DNA of 64,000 nucleotides from Fennellomyces sp. T-0311 (taxonomy: Eukaryota > Mucoromycota > Mucoromycetes > Mucorales > Lichtheimiaceae). The translations under genes were made by a program, and so were the position numbers. Below, one piece after another: positions 23,557 through 35,107 of this stretch (positions are counted from its first letter, which is position 1; each line of letters opens with the position of its first letter). Below the pieces are notes generated by a model. It searched no databases. It was not told the origin of the DNA and saw nothing but the letters and a program-made list of their open reading frames with translations. The stretch covers positions 186,001-250,000 of the forward strand of contig JALLLT010000040.1 in assembly GCA_025266875.1 (NCBI GenBank), read 5' to 3'.

Positions 23557-25305
23557 TTATCGACGTCGGGTGGATCGTCTTTTTGGTCGCTTGTTTTCCT
23601 GTGCCGGCGTTTCATCTTCACTGTTGCCACCTTCGCTATTCAATAGCTTTCGGCGCTTACGGGTCATGAGATTAAGCTCACCCTCATCTTCCTCATTGCT
23701 TGCAGGTTCCTCTTGCGTGTTGGCAGTGGCAGGTGTATCGTTAGCCATTTCTTGAGTATTTCCGCTGTCTGTTGAGGATGATGACTGTGATGACTCACTG
23801 TCTTTGTCACTGTCGCTAACTTTATCGTTGTCGTTGCTGCCGCTGCTATCGCTGCCACTGTCTTGATTCTGGTTGCTCTCATTATCGCTGTCACTGCTTT
23901 GATACATGTTGTCCCCATTATCGCTGTCGCTGCTCTGATCCTTATCACTATCACTGCCGCTACTCTCGTCCAAGCGTCCGCCAGCAGGTGACCGGTTGCC
24001 GTGGCTGCTGGATTCCGATGACTCGCTGTCGTCGTCTGACTTTGAGGATGTTTCACTCTCGCTACTGCTGGTATCCGAGACTTGTTGTACTGATACTTGA
24101 TCGCTGGAGCTGGAATCATCGCTAGAGCTTGAGTCGTCGCTCGAGTCCTCACTGATACTACTTGGTATCAAATAGATCGGGGCATCGTCGCTGCTGCTAT
24201 TGCTACTACTACTAGTGCTGCTACTGCTGCTGCTGCTGCTATCACTGTCTGATTCGGATGACGAAACAATGCTGTATACTCTGTTGAAAATAGTGAGCAG
24301 CAGATTGCTGGTTAAATAGTGGACAGGCTTACCTGTGGCCCATGACGATGTCAGAATCATCATCCGAAGAATCATCATCCGAAGAGTCGCTTTGCATGAC
24401 AGAAACATGGCCATCAGAAGTGATAAAGCTGTTCAAATCACTGTCCTCCTCCTCATCTGAAGATTCAGATGAATCCGAAGAATCTCTTGGACGAGCAGCC
24501 TCTCGGAAATGTATGTTGCATTGGAGACACATGCCGTCGTCATCCAGTTCCCAAGCGCAATTCGGGCAACGATCCCTGCCAGCGTGCGTTAGATGGATAT
24601 CAAAGCAAAAGAATGAAAACACATACACTCCGTCCTCATCATCACGTATGAAACTGACATTTGCACGTGCAGGAAACATGTCATCGAGTAGACGTTCAAA
24701 CTGCCGTACGGTTTGCTCTTGTTCTTGATTTGTTTGCCTAACGACAGCACCCAAGGAAGGAATCAAGGAGCGGATGGCGTTGACTTTGAAATACGTGAGC
24801 TGGCTGCTTGAACAATGAAAAAAAATAAAAGCATACCTTGTATCTCCACGGTGAAAGCGGGAACCGGTCGTTGGATTATATCGCGACGGCAACCGGGACA
24901 TGACTTTTGGCGACCAAACCAGGTCATGATACAGTCTTTGCAGAAGGTGTGGCCTAATATCCAACGTCAACAATGACACGCAGTAGGGACACACGTCGTT
25001 TGAAACGTTACCACACTGCAGAGTATACGGAGAGTCAAAATAGTCAACGCAAATAGTGCAACTGAAGGCTTTTTGAAAGACGATCTTAGCAATGAAATAG
25101 GGCAGAACTGGCTTGTTGCCTGATTACCCTCTTTGATCCGTCGGGTTTGTTCAGTGGTGGGCTGGATCGTTCCTATCGTTGGTGTTTGACTGGTGGACGA
25201 TTCAGCAGCCGGAGCGCTTTGGATTTCTCGCCGCATGTTCTCAAGTTGCGTTTTTGCGGTGTGCAGCTGCTGGAGCACGTTCTCGACATTGTTGAGCAAG
25301 GACAT
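23557..25305 (-). CDS. C3HC4 RING-finger protein with long Ser/Asp-rich tail
   Basis: Probable E3 ubiquitin ligase, 491 residues. Exons: 23557-24280, 24333-24575, 24627-24783, 24837-24953, 25012-25068 and 25128-25305 (1476 nt, phases agree). A short N-terminal coiled coil (residues 1-40) is followed by a classical RING at about 62-105: CTIC, LQCGHTFCKDC and CPGCRR. A second Cys cluster (DRCPNCAWEL with CLQC, about 175-200) looks like a zinc ribbon. The remaining 280 residues are dominated by Ser-Asp and Ser-Glu runs, typical of CK2 targets. They end in a Lys/Arg-rich segment (TRKRRKLL and KRPKRRSTRRR) that should act as a nuclear localisation signal. I infer a nuclear ligase; the substrate is unknown. 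The 3' end is 234 bp from the convergent neighbour. Confidence 0.85.
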
Positions 25306-25591
25306 TGTGAAAGGAGGCGCGAAGTAATATTTTTTTTTCAGGCGCGTTTTTTTAATTTACAACACAACGAGAACGCTGCGCACTGCAGTTGATTGGCCAC
25401 CACCATTCACGTTCCACAACAATACATCAAGCCATGTTTATTGTGTATGGAGCAGTGTGCCTTTGCAATCGGATGGGTCAGTCACCATCCGGAATAGCCA
25501 CTTGTTCTTCGTCTCGCAAGCTTATTTGTTCGTACGGTAGCTAGTCATGGCGCGTTAAGTAACAGCCCTTTTAGATCCACATTCAGCGGCT

Positions 25592-27062
25592 TTACCTTTT
25601 GTACTCGTGCATTATGCTCGCCACAAATGCCTCGAGATGGAAAATATGCTTGCGGCCTCGAGTCATGCGGTGCTCCTGGGAAAACAAGTCAGACATCCGT
25701 TCCAAGGACAGTGTATGGATCGCTTACATGATACGCCGCCTTGTCGATGATAATTCTCTTCATGTGCTCATCCATCGTTGCACACAGCCCAAGTGCCACA
25801 TTCTTCAGGATCAGACTCGGCTGGATGTAGTGCGTGATCAGTTCATAAAGATGTGTCCGGATAGCCAGTAAGCTAACGAAAGCTGTTAGAAAGAAAAGGT
25901 AAAACCATTGGATGGCAGCCTACTTTGCCGTCGACTGTTCCTTGATGATCATTTTCACAATCTTGTTGATAACAATCTCCCAATCCCGCTTGTCCGCTTG
26001 GTGTACTTCGCCGAGGTTAGCGCTAGTCGAGACACGTTTAGTTTCTGCCACCCAAAATAGACAGGAACCGCCCACATACTTTTTAACTGCCGTGCTCTCT
26101 AATGATAGTTTTGCTGCACGTAGATTGCACTGGGTCGTGCGGGCGATGTTATTGGCAAGTTCACGCGGTAGACTAAACTTTTCCTTTCGTGCTATCTCGT
26201 CCAGCACCGTCGACACCTAACGCAACCATCGTCAATGGTGGTCCTCATCCATCCTTAACATCCGTATTCTACCTCGTCTTCCGAAGGCCGCGCTACGCGT
26301 ATCAGGAGGCAACGTGATCGAATGGGTGCGATGACTTTGCTGATGGTATCGCAGCACATAATGATGCGCAACGTCGATGTGTGTTTCTCCATCGTTCGAC
26401 GGAGTGCTGCCTGTGCTTCTCGCGTCAACTGATCGGCTTGGTCGATAACAACCACTAAATGCGCAAATGTAAGCACAGCTGCCAATCCATAGAGACAGGG
26501 CTGGTTACCTTTGAACTGGTGTTTGGCAGTCATATCGACTTGTCGTGTCTGCGCTACGCCTTTGATCACTTCTGCTACAATAACACGATCGTAGATGCCC
26601 ACATCGCTGGAACGAGGACTTAGTAACGCGCGGATGGGATGGGTGGATGTTTACCTTGGATTCAGCTCCAAGTGATGGTTGCTGGTGACGGTGGTAAAGT
26701 CGAGTTTCTTGTTGCTTGGAGTGGTGAATTGTCGTTGGTTCAATTTGAGCTGCGTACAGCTTTTAAGTTTGCAAACTTAGACATGGCATACACCCGAAAC
26801 CAATACCTTTTCGACACCGGGTCCGTATATTTCACGAAGCATGGCTGCGATACGGGTCTTTTTACCCGCTCCAGGAGGCCCGTAAAACATCATGTGCGGT
26901 ACATTGTCTGACGCAGCCTGGATCGAGCGTTAATGGCCGCCATTTTTCCAATCGAACACCGCCATTGGCCATTACCAGTTCTTTTAACTGTTGCGTTAGA
27001 TCCTTGTGGTATGTTAGTTGGTCCAAGGTGGTGGGCCGGTATTTATCAATCCAAAGACTCAT
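25592..27062 (-). CDS. RFC5: replication factor C small subunit (yeast Rfc5 / human RFC3 type)
   Basis: One of the five RFC subunits that load PCNA onto primed DNA. Exons: 25592-25675, 25728-25872, 25924-26216, 26273-26454, 26509-26606, 26655-26749, 26807-26917 and 26976-27062; 1095 nt, 364 residues (human RFC3 has 356). The protein begins [16 protein letters not shown], the conserved RFC box II start. The P-loop is [12 protein letters not shown] (Lys-Lys, as in the Rfc5/RFC3 branch). The DEAD-box equivalent is [30 protein letters not shown] is the sensor/SRC motif. The Ser-Arg-Cys and Arg-finger-like residues identify it as this subunit. It ends EYKR at the first stop; a longer splice form would need a 28-nt intron and was rejected. 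Confidence 0.95.
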
Positions 27063-27862
27063 TTTTTGAAAGACGCTGAAAAAAGAACGCGAATCAACGC
27101 GGCCGCCACACGCGCTTTTCAAGTGCCTGCGTTTTTCTTTCTCCGATGATAGATGACACGGTAGGCACCTCTGTGTATGCGCATGATGATTGCCTGGACA
27201 GATACATGCGCTTTCCTCTGGTGTGAAGCCAACGCTTACCGGATACATTTACTAAAACATGCAAGAAAAAAGAAAGAGCCGCCTTTTTCCGGTATGAGAA
27301 CATGATCTAGACTTTGCAGGCGACTGATCGATTGACAGCAAGTCATACAACGTATCGGTACATATATACTTAATAAGCTTCGTGTGCTCAATGAGGCAAG
27401 CAAGCGGATTGACTGTTTATGTGTCCAAAAATAGCCAAACGGCTTTTTGGCGATGTACTGTTGAACGTTCAAACTGTAGCAGGGCGCCGGATCGCGACAA
27501 TTTACGTAGAGTTTTCGATAGAGCAGCATCACCGTTTCGTATCCATTTAGAGCATTATAAGATACATCATCGCGGTTGGTAGCAACATCGAATCTTCCCT
27601 TTTCGAGTTTGATCGTTGATTTGCCACTAAGTCAATATGCGTGCTATCCAACTTTATAATGCAGAGTATTTCAATAGCTGTCGATCATGCTTTGAAAACG
27701 ACTTCGAGGGCTACACGGTATTGTTGTAGCTATATGAAGCCATAACTGTAGTGTGTAATCATCCTACAATGCTGGAATAAAGGCTCACTCTTCATGCCCT
27801 GGATAAGTCCACATTGCGGGCTTTTTTCAGGTCAGTTTTTTCCCCCAAGTGTAGCAAAAAAA
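27063..27862. promoter_or_regulatory. divergent promoter region between clamp loader and SPT3
   Basis: An 800-bp spacer between divergently transcribed genes. It contains short unconvincing ORFs (27094-27582) and AT-rich patches (for example near 27356-27378). No specific binding sites were identified. Confidence 0.4.
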
Positions 27863-28948
27863 ATGGCCATGGAGGCGAAGAAGGTTAATTCGCGGTTCAT
27901 TCCACTTTCAATGCACAATGCTCAACTCTATTGCTAGTCAAAATATCGGTTTCAAAGCGAAATCCAACAAATGATGTTTGTGTTTGGCGAGGTAGCGGAT
28001 CCTTTACAAGAAACCACGTTGCTTGTGGAAGACATTGTGCGATCGCAAGTGATTGAAATAGTAAGTTACTGAAAAAACAAACAAACAAAACACCAAAGGT
28101 TACTAAGCAAAGCAAAGGTGATTCAAGCAGCGGCACAAGCAGCACGACGCAATTCACGATATTTGAATGCAGAAGATCTGATATTTCTGATGCGACACGA
28201 TCGAGCCAAAGTGAATCGGTTACGGTCGTTTCTGAGCTGGAAAGATGTTCGAAAGAATGCCAAGGAATCGGGCGACCAGGTGGAAGATGTCGTGGAGGAA
28301 ACAAACACAGGCAAACCATCGAGGAGTATTATCAAGCTGCCGTGGGAGCTTGTCAATCAATTCACCGACGTGATTGTCAAGCCTTCCAACCCAGACGAGG
28401 AGGAGGAGGACGAAGACGAGCTGGAGGCATACAACGACTCGATCCAGCGACTGCGGGATGCTGACCAAGTGACCCGTGCAATGACCCGGGAAGAGTACGT
28501 CCATTACTCCGAATGCAGGCAGGCCTCGTTCACCTATCGAAAGGGCAAGCGCTTCCGGGAGTGGGCCAACATGAACGCCTTTGTGGATGTGCGGCCCAAC
28601 GACGACATCGTCGACAGTCTGGGCTTCTTGACCTACGAAATGGTGTCCAAGCTCACGACGACGGCGCTGCATATCGCCAAATGCAGTCACCAGAAGGAAG
28701 AGCTGACGGGCAAACGGAAGCGGGACGACGATGATGATGGGTCGAAGGAAAAGACGGATGAACAGACCTCGGAGCCTGCGAGCCAGACCAGCGAGAGTGC
28801 AGGTGGTCTGTTCTCGCTGCCGAGTACGGAGCAGACACCGCTGCAGCCGGAGCACATTTACGAGGCATTCCGACGGCTGCAGCAACAGCCCCAGCCCATC
28901 AAGAACTTTCGGGGCGGCCTCGTCCGCACCAAAGTGTCGCTTATTTAA
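27863..28948 (+). CDS. SPT3: SAGA transcription coactivator subunit Spt3
   Basis: Spt3 is the SAGA subunit that contacts TBP; it contains two fused histone folds. Exons are 27863-27883, 27938-28060 and 28118-28948 (975 nt, 324 residues). The first exon encodes only MAMEAKK (donor GTTAAT). The first histone fold begins RFQSEIQQMMFVFGEVADPL. The hallmark DLIFLMRHDRAKVNRLR and LSWKDVRKNAK follow. The second half carries IKLPWELVNQF, REEYVHYSECRQASFTYRK and LGFLTYEMVSKLTTTAL, ending in KNFRGGLVRTKVSLI. Acidic linkers separate the two folds as in yeast. The alternative start is the second ATG at 27869. It is divergent from the clamp-loader gene, and the next gene lies 158 bp downstream on the same strand. 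Confidence 0.95.
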
Positions 28949-29106
28949 TAAGATCACCCTATTTCATGCCGAAAAGCGTGACTTGACAAGCCGTCCTGTG
29001 CGACCGTGTATGTTATGTCGCGTGTTTTTCCCGTCTGCCTCTGCCTTTCTCTTTCACTCTCACTCTCTCTTTCTCTCTCTCTTGCGCGCGCCCCCCTCTT
29101 CTTGCT

Positions 29107-30174
29107 ATGAGTGCTACCGATATTACACAATTAAAGCCCGATGATTTAGTGCTGGCGCATACCAAGCCTTCCTTGATTGCCGTCAGCCCCGTAACATCCA
29201 TCCGCACAGCCTTGACGCTGCTGCAAAACAACAAGATTACTTCGCTGCCCATATTTTCTCACGACAGCACGCAGATTGTGAGCATCATCAATCTGTTTGA
29301 CATTCTGCTGTACTTGATTGGCGGCAGCGACACCGTCGACAAGACCACGTCCAAGCTGGATGACTCGGTCGAGAATGTGCTCGGGCTGGACACGGACCGA
29401 GAAAGCTACTGGATGCATAAGACAGATAGCCAAGACACTCTGTTTGATGTGAGTTTGTGACGGGAAAGAGAAGGCCTGGTGCTCATAAAGACAACACAGA
29501 CCCTGCATGCGTTTGCTTCTGGGGCGCACCGATCGCTCGTCATCGATTACCGCAACCCGAAAAACGGCCAGTGGCTCTTGTCGCAAACCGACATCATCCG
29601 CCACATATACCACTACCCGGACTCCATTAAGAACATCCTGGATGTGAACAAGAGCGTGGGGGAGCTCGGGTTCGACAAGAAGCCTCCGCTGGTCAGCGTG
29701 GCGGCAAGCCAGTCCGCATTGAGTGGATACAAGTTGCTGGCTGAGAAGAACTTGAGCGGTGTTCCGATTGTGGACGAGTATGTAACCATACCCGTTGAAA
29801 CAACTCAGAATGCGTGTGTACTCATCCAGGAATAGGCACGGAAACTTGGTCGGCGACCTGTGCTTGGAGGACCTGCCCGGTGCAAACCTGGACACCTTTG
29901 ACAAACTTACCCTGCCATGTGTCGAATATATCCAGGTAACGCACTCGTTTTGTTTTGTTTTGTGTCACCGTCCTGACACCCCATACCGTAGCATCGTCAA
30001 GACACCCTCGCACTTCCCGTGGCCACGCCCGCTACCACCCTCAGAAACATCATAGAAACCATGCTCAACCTCGACACCCATCGTGTGTGGATCAAGGAAA
30101 GCGAGGGCTCAGGCAAGGTCATCGGTGTCATATCCATGTCTGACATCTTCAGCCTGTTGTGCCGGAAAAAATAA
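29107..30174 (+). CDS. four-CBS-domain protein (Snf4/AMPK-gamma-like architecture)
   Basis: 300 residues in four exons: 29107-29448, 29500-29777, 29836-29935 and 29992-30174 (903 nt, phases agree). Four CBS motifs are visible: about 30-80 (AVSPVTSIRTALTLLQNNKITSLPIF, read in two parts), 115-165 (TLHAFASGAHRSLVID then WLLSQTDIIRHIY), 195-240 (VSVAASQSALSGYKLL then GVPIVDEHGNLVGD) and 250-300 (ATTLRNIIETML then VIGVISMSDIFSLL). Paired CBS domains bind adenine nucleotides. The architecture matches AMPK gamma subunits and the related fungal and plant four-CBS proteins, so a nucleotide-sensing regulator is likely, but I cannot say it is Snf4 itself. The 5' leader is a CT-rich run (29040-29100). 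The stop lies 4 bp from the stop of the convergent ATP12 gene. Confidence 0.85.
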
Positions 30175-30178
30175 ACTG

Positions 30179-31296
30179 TTATTGATGCTTGTCCATCACT
30201 ACGGCAGCTACGGAGCCCAATGTCTGTCTAATAAACTCGCGCTCCACATCATGACCTATGCAGAATACAATTGTCAGATCTTTGTTTTCTCTCTCTCTCC
30301 ACAATAATAAGAGACGCTTACTGTCTTCAACTTCACCCCAGCGGTCAATTTGAGCATTCATTTCAACATGTGCGGCCTGCGCACCCTGTTCCACCGTCAA
30401 TGCGCCCTTGACCACAGCCAAACCAATCAAAAAGCTCTTGGAGCTCATGATGGCCTTTTCCAACGCGGCTAGTTCCAAAGGATCCATTTGTGCAACAACC
30501 GACCGCAACTTGTCTCGTGTTTCCACAGGTTGCTTGACAGCAAAAATTCCCGTCGTCGTGTTGATTTGCACATTGTATGTTTCGCTGGCCCATGCAATCA
30601 ATGGCTTCCAGTGCGCGTCCTGAAGCGTCGTTAACACCTCGGGATAATCCTCATGGTAGCAGGTGGCGTCAGTGTCGAAATACGTCATAAGCTTGTCAAT
30701 AACTTGTTCTCGGACCGTTGGGTCCTCGGCACGCGCAGGATCCAACGCATCAAACGCGCGAGCAATAATCGAAGTCTATTTCTTCTCTATTAACAACAAA
30801 AAAGCTGCCGAATGTAAACTTCCAAGTGGTTACCAAGGGCAACGAGTGCGATTTTAAGGTTTCGGTTTGGGCTTCCCATTCAGCCGCAGTCAGGTAAGCC
30901 AGGGCACGTTGTTTCTGGGGAAATGAAACGACATGACGACCGTTGGGTGTGCGTAGATTCCGTTTGTCGAGCATAACAGTGCAGCCGTCTATTGCAACTG
31001 ATTAGTTCAGCGAATATAAATGCCTCCACACCCGAAAAGAAAAACACGACGTACCTTGTTCTTCTTTTACCCAAGCGTGCTTCCAGAATCGTTTCATGGT
31101 ACGCTCGGCACCTAACCAAAAATCAAGCATCAGTTTCGATCGGCCGAAATTGTAAACAGAGGAGTGGATTACGTTGTGCAGCAGCTTCCGCTTTGGCTTC
31201 GTCATTGCGTGCAATGGCAGTGGTCGAGAATAAGCGCGATCGGATGATGTGAGGTCGAAAGAATCGACTCACAGTTCTTGAGGTAAGCGAAGCCAT
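30179..31296 (-). CDS. ATP12: mitochondrial F1-ATPase assembly chaperone Atp12
   Basis: Atp12 holds the F1 alpha subunit before hexamer assembly in the mitochondrial matrix. Exons: 30179-30255, 30322-30775, 30834-30988, 31055-31111 and 31173-31296 (867 nt, 288 residues). The first 40 residues form a mitochondrial presequence (MASLTSRTVSRFFRPHIIRS). The mature part begins with MKRFWKHAWVKE and continues with LDKRNLRTPNGR, AAEWEAQ, LMTYFDTDATCYH and the conserved WKPLIAWASETYNV region. The Glu/Asp pair needed for activity lies in the C-terminal third. Length and block order match the family. It is convergent with the CBS gene, with only 4 bp between stop codons. Confidence 0.93.
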
Positions 31297-33238
31297 GACA
31301 GACAGGGGAGGGTGTCAAAATCTGCAAGCAAACTCCCAATTTTGGGCTTTCATGTCGTCGTTTCAAAAATCTTTCTTTAGCTGATATCAAGGGTGGGGGG
31401 GGGGGGGTTCGCTAGGTTTGCAAAGCAAATGTGGTCTTCAACAAGGCAAGCGCCAACTGACTTGTAGCGATGTCGACGATAATAATCCAGCATGTTCGGT
31501 TGTTTTGGACAGCTAGTTGACAATAGATCCGGTCGTCCTTACGCAATGGAAAGAGATAAGCTCGCATTACACCAACAAAACTTTCCCTCATAATATGGTT
31601 ATAAACATTCTGAGGTTCCTTCGTTGTGGTAACAAACCTCCCAAGTAGCCAGCTGTAGACTCGAGAAATCATTCTTTTTTTGCATGTGGTGAACTGTAAA
31701 CCATGTAGACCACCAGATCCAAAATGTCCCATCTTTTGACTGTTACAGTTGTCAATATGCACACCTCAGTACAGCTTATGTCAAGGACATGCGCGCTCCG
31801 GAGATAGTGCTCTGAAACTCTTCCTGGATTAGGAAAGCTGCAAATTCTGTACTGGACTTTATGGGTTCCAATCGATCTGGTCCACAATGTTAAGGAGATG
31901 GCCACTGTTTCTCTGGTTGTAGCCATAGTGTCATCATCGGCTGAAGCAATGGAATCACCAAACAATAACACGGAAGTATTCCCTTTGCCAAAAGCCCGTA
32001 TAATTGGATCAAGAAGTCGAGAATAATACATACCTATAATTCGTTTTGCTTATTACTGTACGTTTTTATTGATAAAATAGCATTAGATGATCATTGTCTA
32101 CTTCATCATTGACAGGAGTAGTTGTACCTTCATTGTGGTACTGCGTATCTTCTGTATTTATTATAAAATATAGTTGGATTAAGTAATATCATATGTAGTT
32201 GAAAAGTATTGATTTATTATGGAAGGCTTGTTGGCCTGCTCCTGTAATAAACATATGTATGTACAGAGAGATTTAACGGATAAAGCACTGCTTGCTAGCT
32301 TGGGCAATGTATTCGACCCGCCTGTTCCTAGAGAAAAGCGTCCAAAGGATAGCTGCTTGGGTCGATCGCTTTCAACCTTGGTTGACAGTATGTTGATGTT
32401 TATCCTTTTGAATGAGTAGAATCTCCTTTCATTCAAACGACATTATTAGATGTCCGTTTGGGTTTGTTATCGTGAATTACTTTCCGTGTTTCTTTGAGGT
32501 TGACAGCGGAATGGTTGTGATTGTAAACTTTACTAGGTGAGTTATCATATGGCTGCGTATGAAGCATGACCACCCCAAAATCTTGCTTTCCAATACGAGG
32601 CACTCGTGTTATCACTGGTGGTTGCACCGCCGCAACTGACTACTAGATAAAACATCGTGCGTTCCAGGGAGCCAACCCTATAGTATGACTAAGTCAACAC
32701 GGAGGCAATGATGTACAGTGCTGGTACAAAACCTTTGTGCTAGACTTCTTGGCTTGGGCCACCAGTTTATGGGATGCCAGCCTTTTTGTTTTCTGCGTTG
32801 TTGTATCCCTTCTTTCATTTGTTATGAAATATTTATTGAAGTACTTGGTAGGATCCATATTGTTTGCGTTTTGACATACCAGATTACACTATTCGTTTCT
32901 GATTGAAAGGATGTAATCTCGAACACTTTATCGAGTATTTTGTGTTGTACTGTGCCGAAGATAGAGCGCTTCTGTAAAAGTACATTTCACTTCTTGTATT
33001 GCTTACTATGCAAAATTAAACTCTCTTTAAGCTCTTGCGAAGCTGTATATAACATTTCAATGCAGTCATATAGAAATAATGTTATCAAAAAGTATACGTA
33101 TGCTAAATGGAGGTACACGAAAGTGAAGGTACTCAAAATGGAGTTTATCTGACTGGCATACATCTGAATCCTCATCGGGTTCGAGTGGGTGCTTGAGTTG
33201 ACCAAGCAGTTTGGCAGGTTATCCCCCGTGTCGTCACC
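31297..33238. other. intergenic region with broken minus-strand coding-like pieces
   Basis: About 1.9 kb. A poly-G run (about 31393-31407) lies upstream of ATP12. Minus-strand frames at 31412-31762, 31669-32031 and 32179-32627 look partly coding but have no continuous exon chain. The best piece (31669-32031) is listed separately. The rest is AT-rich and unassigned. Confidence 0.4.
31669..32031 (-). pseudogene. possible degenerate kinesin-like motor fragment
   Basis: A 120-codon frame starts with a stretch whose layout recalls the kinesin motor just before its P-loop: YSRLLDPIIRAFGKGN, then TSVLLFGDSIAS where a motor would have YGQTGSGKT. The Gly-Lys-Thr needed for ATP binding is absent. Pieces on both sides (31412-31762 and 32179-32627) are also open but not joined by good splice sites. 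The resemblance is weak and rests on one segment; it may be chance. Confidence 0.2.
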
Positions 33239-33508
33239 TTAGAATATCATGGACCAGCCGGTGTCGGCTTCCGTGATTTCGCCACTGAGCGGCAGCGAAC
33301 AGGAAATATGTGTGTCTTCGTTGTAATCAGTATCTGGGATTTCGGTATCCTTGTCCAAGATGCACTACAGCGACATTATCATTTGACAGGTAGGTATGTC
33401 GTTGCTTCATCTTACTCTTAGCTTGGACAGCTGGCGTATGCACGGGACATAACAGCTAGAGCAATAGCAATAGTAGTTGGAGCGCGCAGCATGCGCAAGA
33501 TCGGACAT
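33239..33508 (-). CDS. small Cys-rich protein, 72 residues, two exons
   Basis: Exons are 33239-33364 and 33416-33508, joined by a canonical 51-nt intron (GTAAGA ... TGTAG); both exons are whole codons in length. The N-terminal half has a cysteine cluster (YYCYCSSCYVPC, spacing C-x-C-x2-C-x3-C) that could bind a metal or be lipidated. The C-terminal half is acidic (KDTEIPDTDYNEDTHI). There is no signal peptide. I do not recognise a family. The gene stands alone in a gene-poor stretch, so its support is the clean splice structure and a balanced composition. Confidence 0.5.
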
Positions 33509-35107
33509 GGTCAACGTGGTAAAGAGAAAGAGGAAATATATTATATTTCACCATCGAAAACTTTTCATTTTAGGGTATTAAACATTAAATAATCAATGGT
33601 AAAAAAAAAAAAAAGAAGACTGCTGGTTAACGGAAAAAAAGTAGTTGTGGATGCATATTCTTCGAAAGATACATAGGTATATGGAAAAAGAAAGAGAAAG
33701 AGAAAGAAAAGTGCGTCTTCTCAGCGCAGTTGACTGTACTTTTACTTTCACAATTGTCGCGTTTGTAGCATCGGGGCATATGGTCGACTTTGGCCACTAT
33801 CTGCTACTGTATTTGAAGTACGCATGCATCGTTCTCTTACACAAACAATTTATGGACGAAGAGACCACACTCCACCCTGAAGTCCTTGATTGATGCAGTA
33901 TCTCACTCGTATCTGAAATGCAGTGTGGCAAGATATATATATATGTGAGTTAACGGTGAACGTGTTTGTTTTTTCGAAAGGAATATGGATTCACAAAATT
34001 CCAAACTATTTATGATGGTCCTGGTGACACGTTGCGAGCGTTTACACAAACACGATCACTCACACGCCCATGCCATACTCTTAAAAAAGTCAAAAACTAT
34101 ACGCACTGTGCATGCTTCGGCAAGCATTTAAAAGGCTGTCAGGAAGTTAAAAGAATGAAAGAAAGTAAGCAAAACATCAACCAAAACGAGCATATCATCT
34201 TATTTCTTCTTTTTGTACCGCAGCAGATAGCATTTTATGTAGGCTGTCATGCGTATAGCGCATACAAACGTTCACTCTGATCTGAAACAATATGTATGTA
34301 CGGAAACGCTTGTCTCTAAACCAAAATAAATAGTGCAGGCAGGCCAGAATTCCAAAACCTAGGTTTGCCAGCTACGTCAAACAGCCTCATTATTACTGGT
34401 AACACCCAACGGGGTCGTGGTGTAGAGCACAGTACATTCCGTTTCAAAATGCAGAACTACATGATTGTTCAATGGGTTGTAAATAGTTACTGGTACATGG
34501 TAAGCATCCCAGTCTGAAAATTTACGATGATGATGGCCGTACACGGTTCTTGAATTGCGACTCCTTCTGGAAAAATTTTGCACGACACACTCGTATAGGT
34601 AGCAGTGATCTTTCGCATATCATTTGCATACTGTACCTATCGAGTCGAAATTTTCCTTTATGTGTCGACGTTTTCTTTTATATCTTGCAAATCCATAGGA
34701 AACACTTTATTTATTGTATGTGCCTTGAAAAATTATGTGAACGCAACGATTCCACAAAATGAATGAAACCCGTATATTGGACATGCATGAAAGATACTTA
34801 ACATGATAAGTTAGGACTAGTCATTAAGGAAACTTCTCGATATATTAGCTCACAGTCCATGCAAATCTTTAACGGTAAGAAACTACCGCATTTTCCTTAC
34901 CTTATAGCAGCGCTTAAATATACCGAATCATACAAGCTATTTTGTGTATCTCGCCTTCTAGGCTGTCAACTAATTACGTTGGTGCTTGAAAACACAGCAA
35001 CGCCTTCTATTAGATTTTGTGGAACCAGCTGGAACATATTTATACGCCCACGCTTAATTTTGTTTGCAGATCCTTTTCTTCCTACGCATCTACGTAAATC
35101 AGCAACA
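33509..35107. other. AT-rich intergenic region upstream of the first 7TM gene
   Basis: About 1.6 kb with an A14 run near 33600, a GAAAGA run near 33690 and short ORFs without recognisable features. A longer in-frame extension of the 7TM ORF reaches 34859 but is not predicted to be coding. Confidence 0.5.

Noticed and set aside
25555..25595. Extra terminal exon for the clamp-loader subunit
   Set aside because: It would need a 28-nt intron, shorter than any other here; the in-frame stop at 25592-25594 gives a normal-length protein.
28123..28957. 245-codon minus-strand ORF
   Set aside because: Shadow of the SPT3 third exon, caused by its higher GC content.
29146..29904. 252-codon minus-strand ORF
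   Set aside because: Shadow of the CBS-domain gene and running through its intron; no family match.
34859..35107. N-terminal extension of 7TM copy 1
   Set aside because: The open frame upstream is not shared with the paralogues, which start at the MD-x-Y position; the extension lacks coding character.
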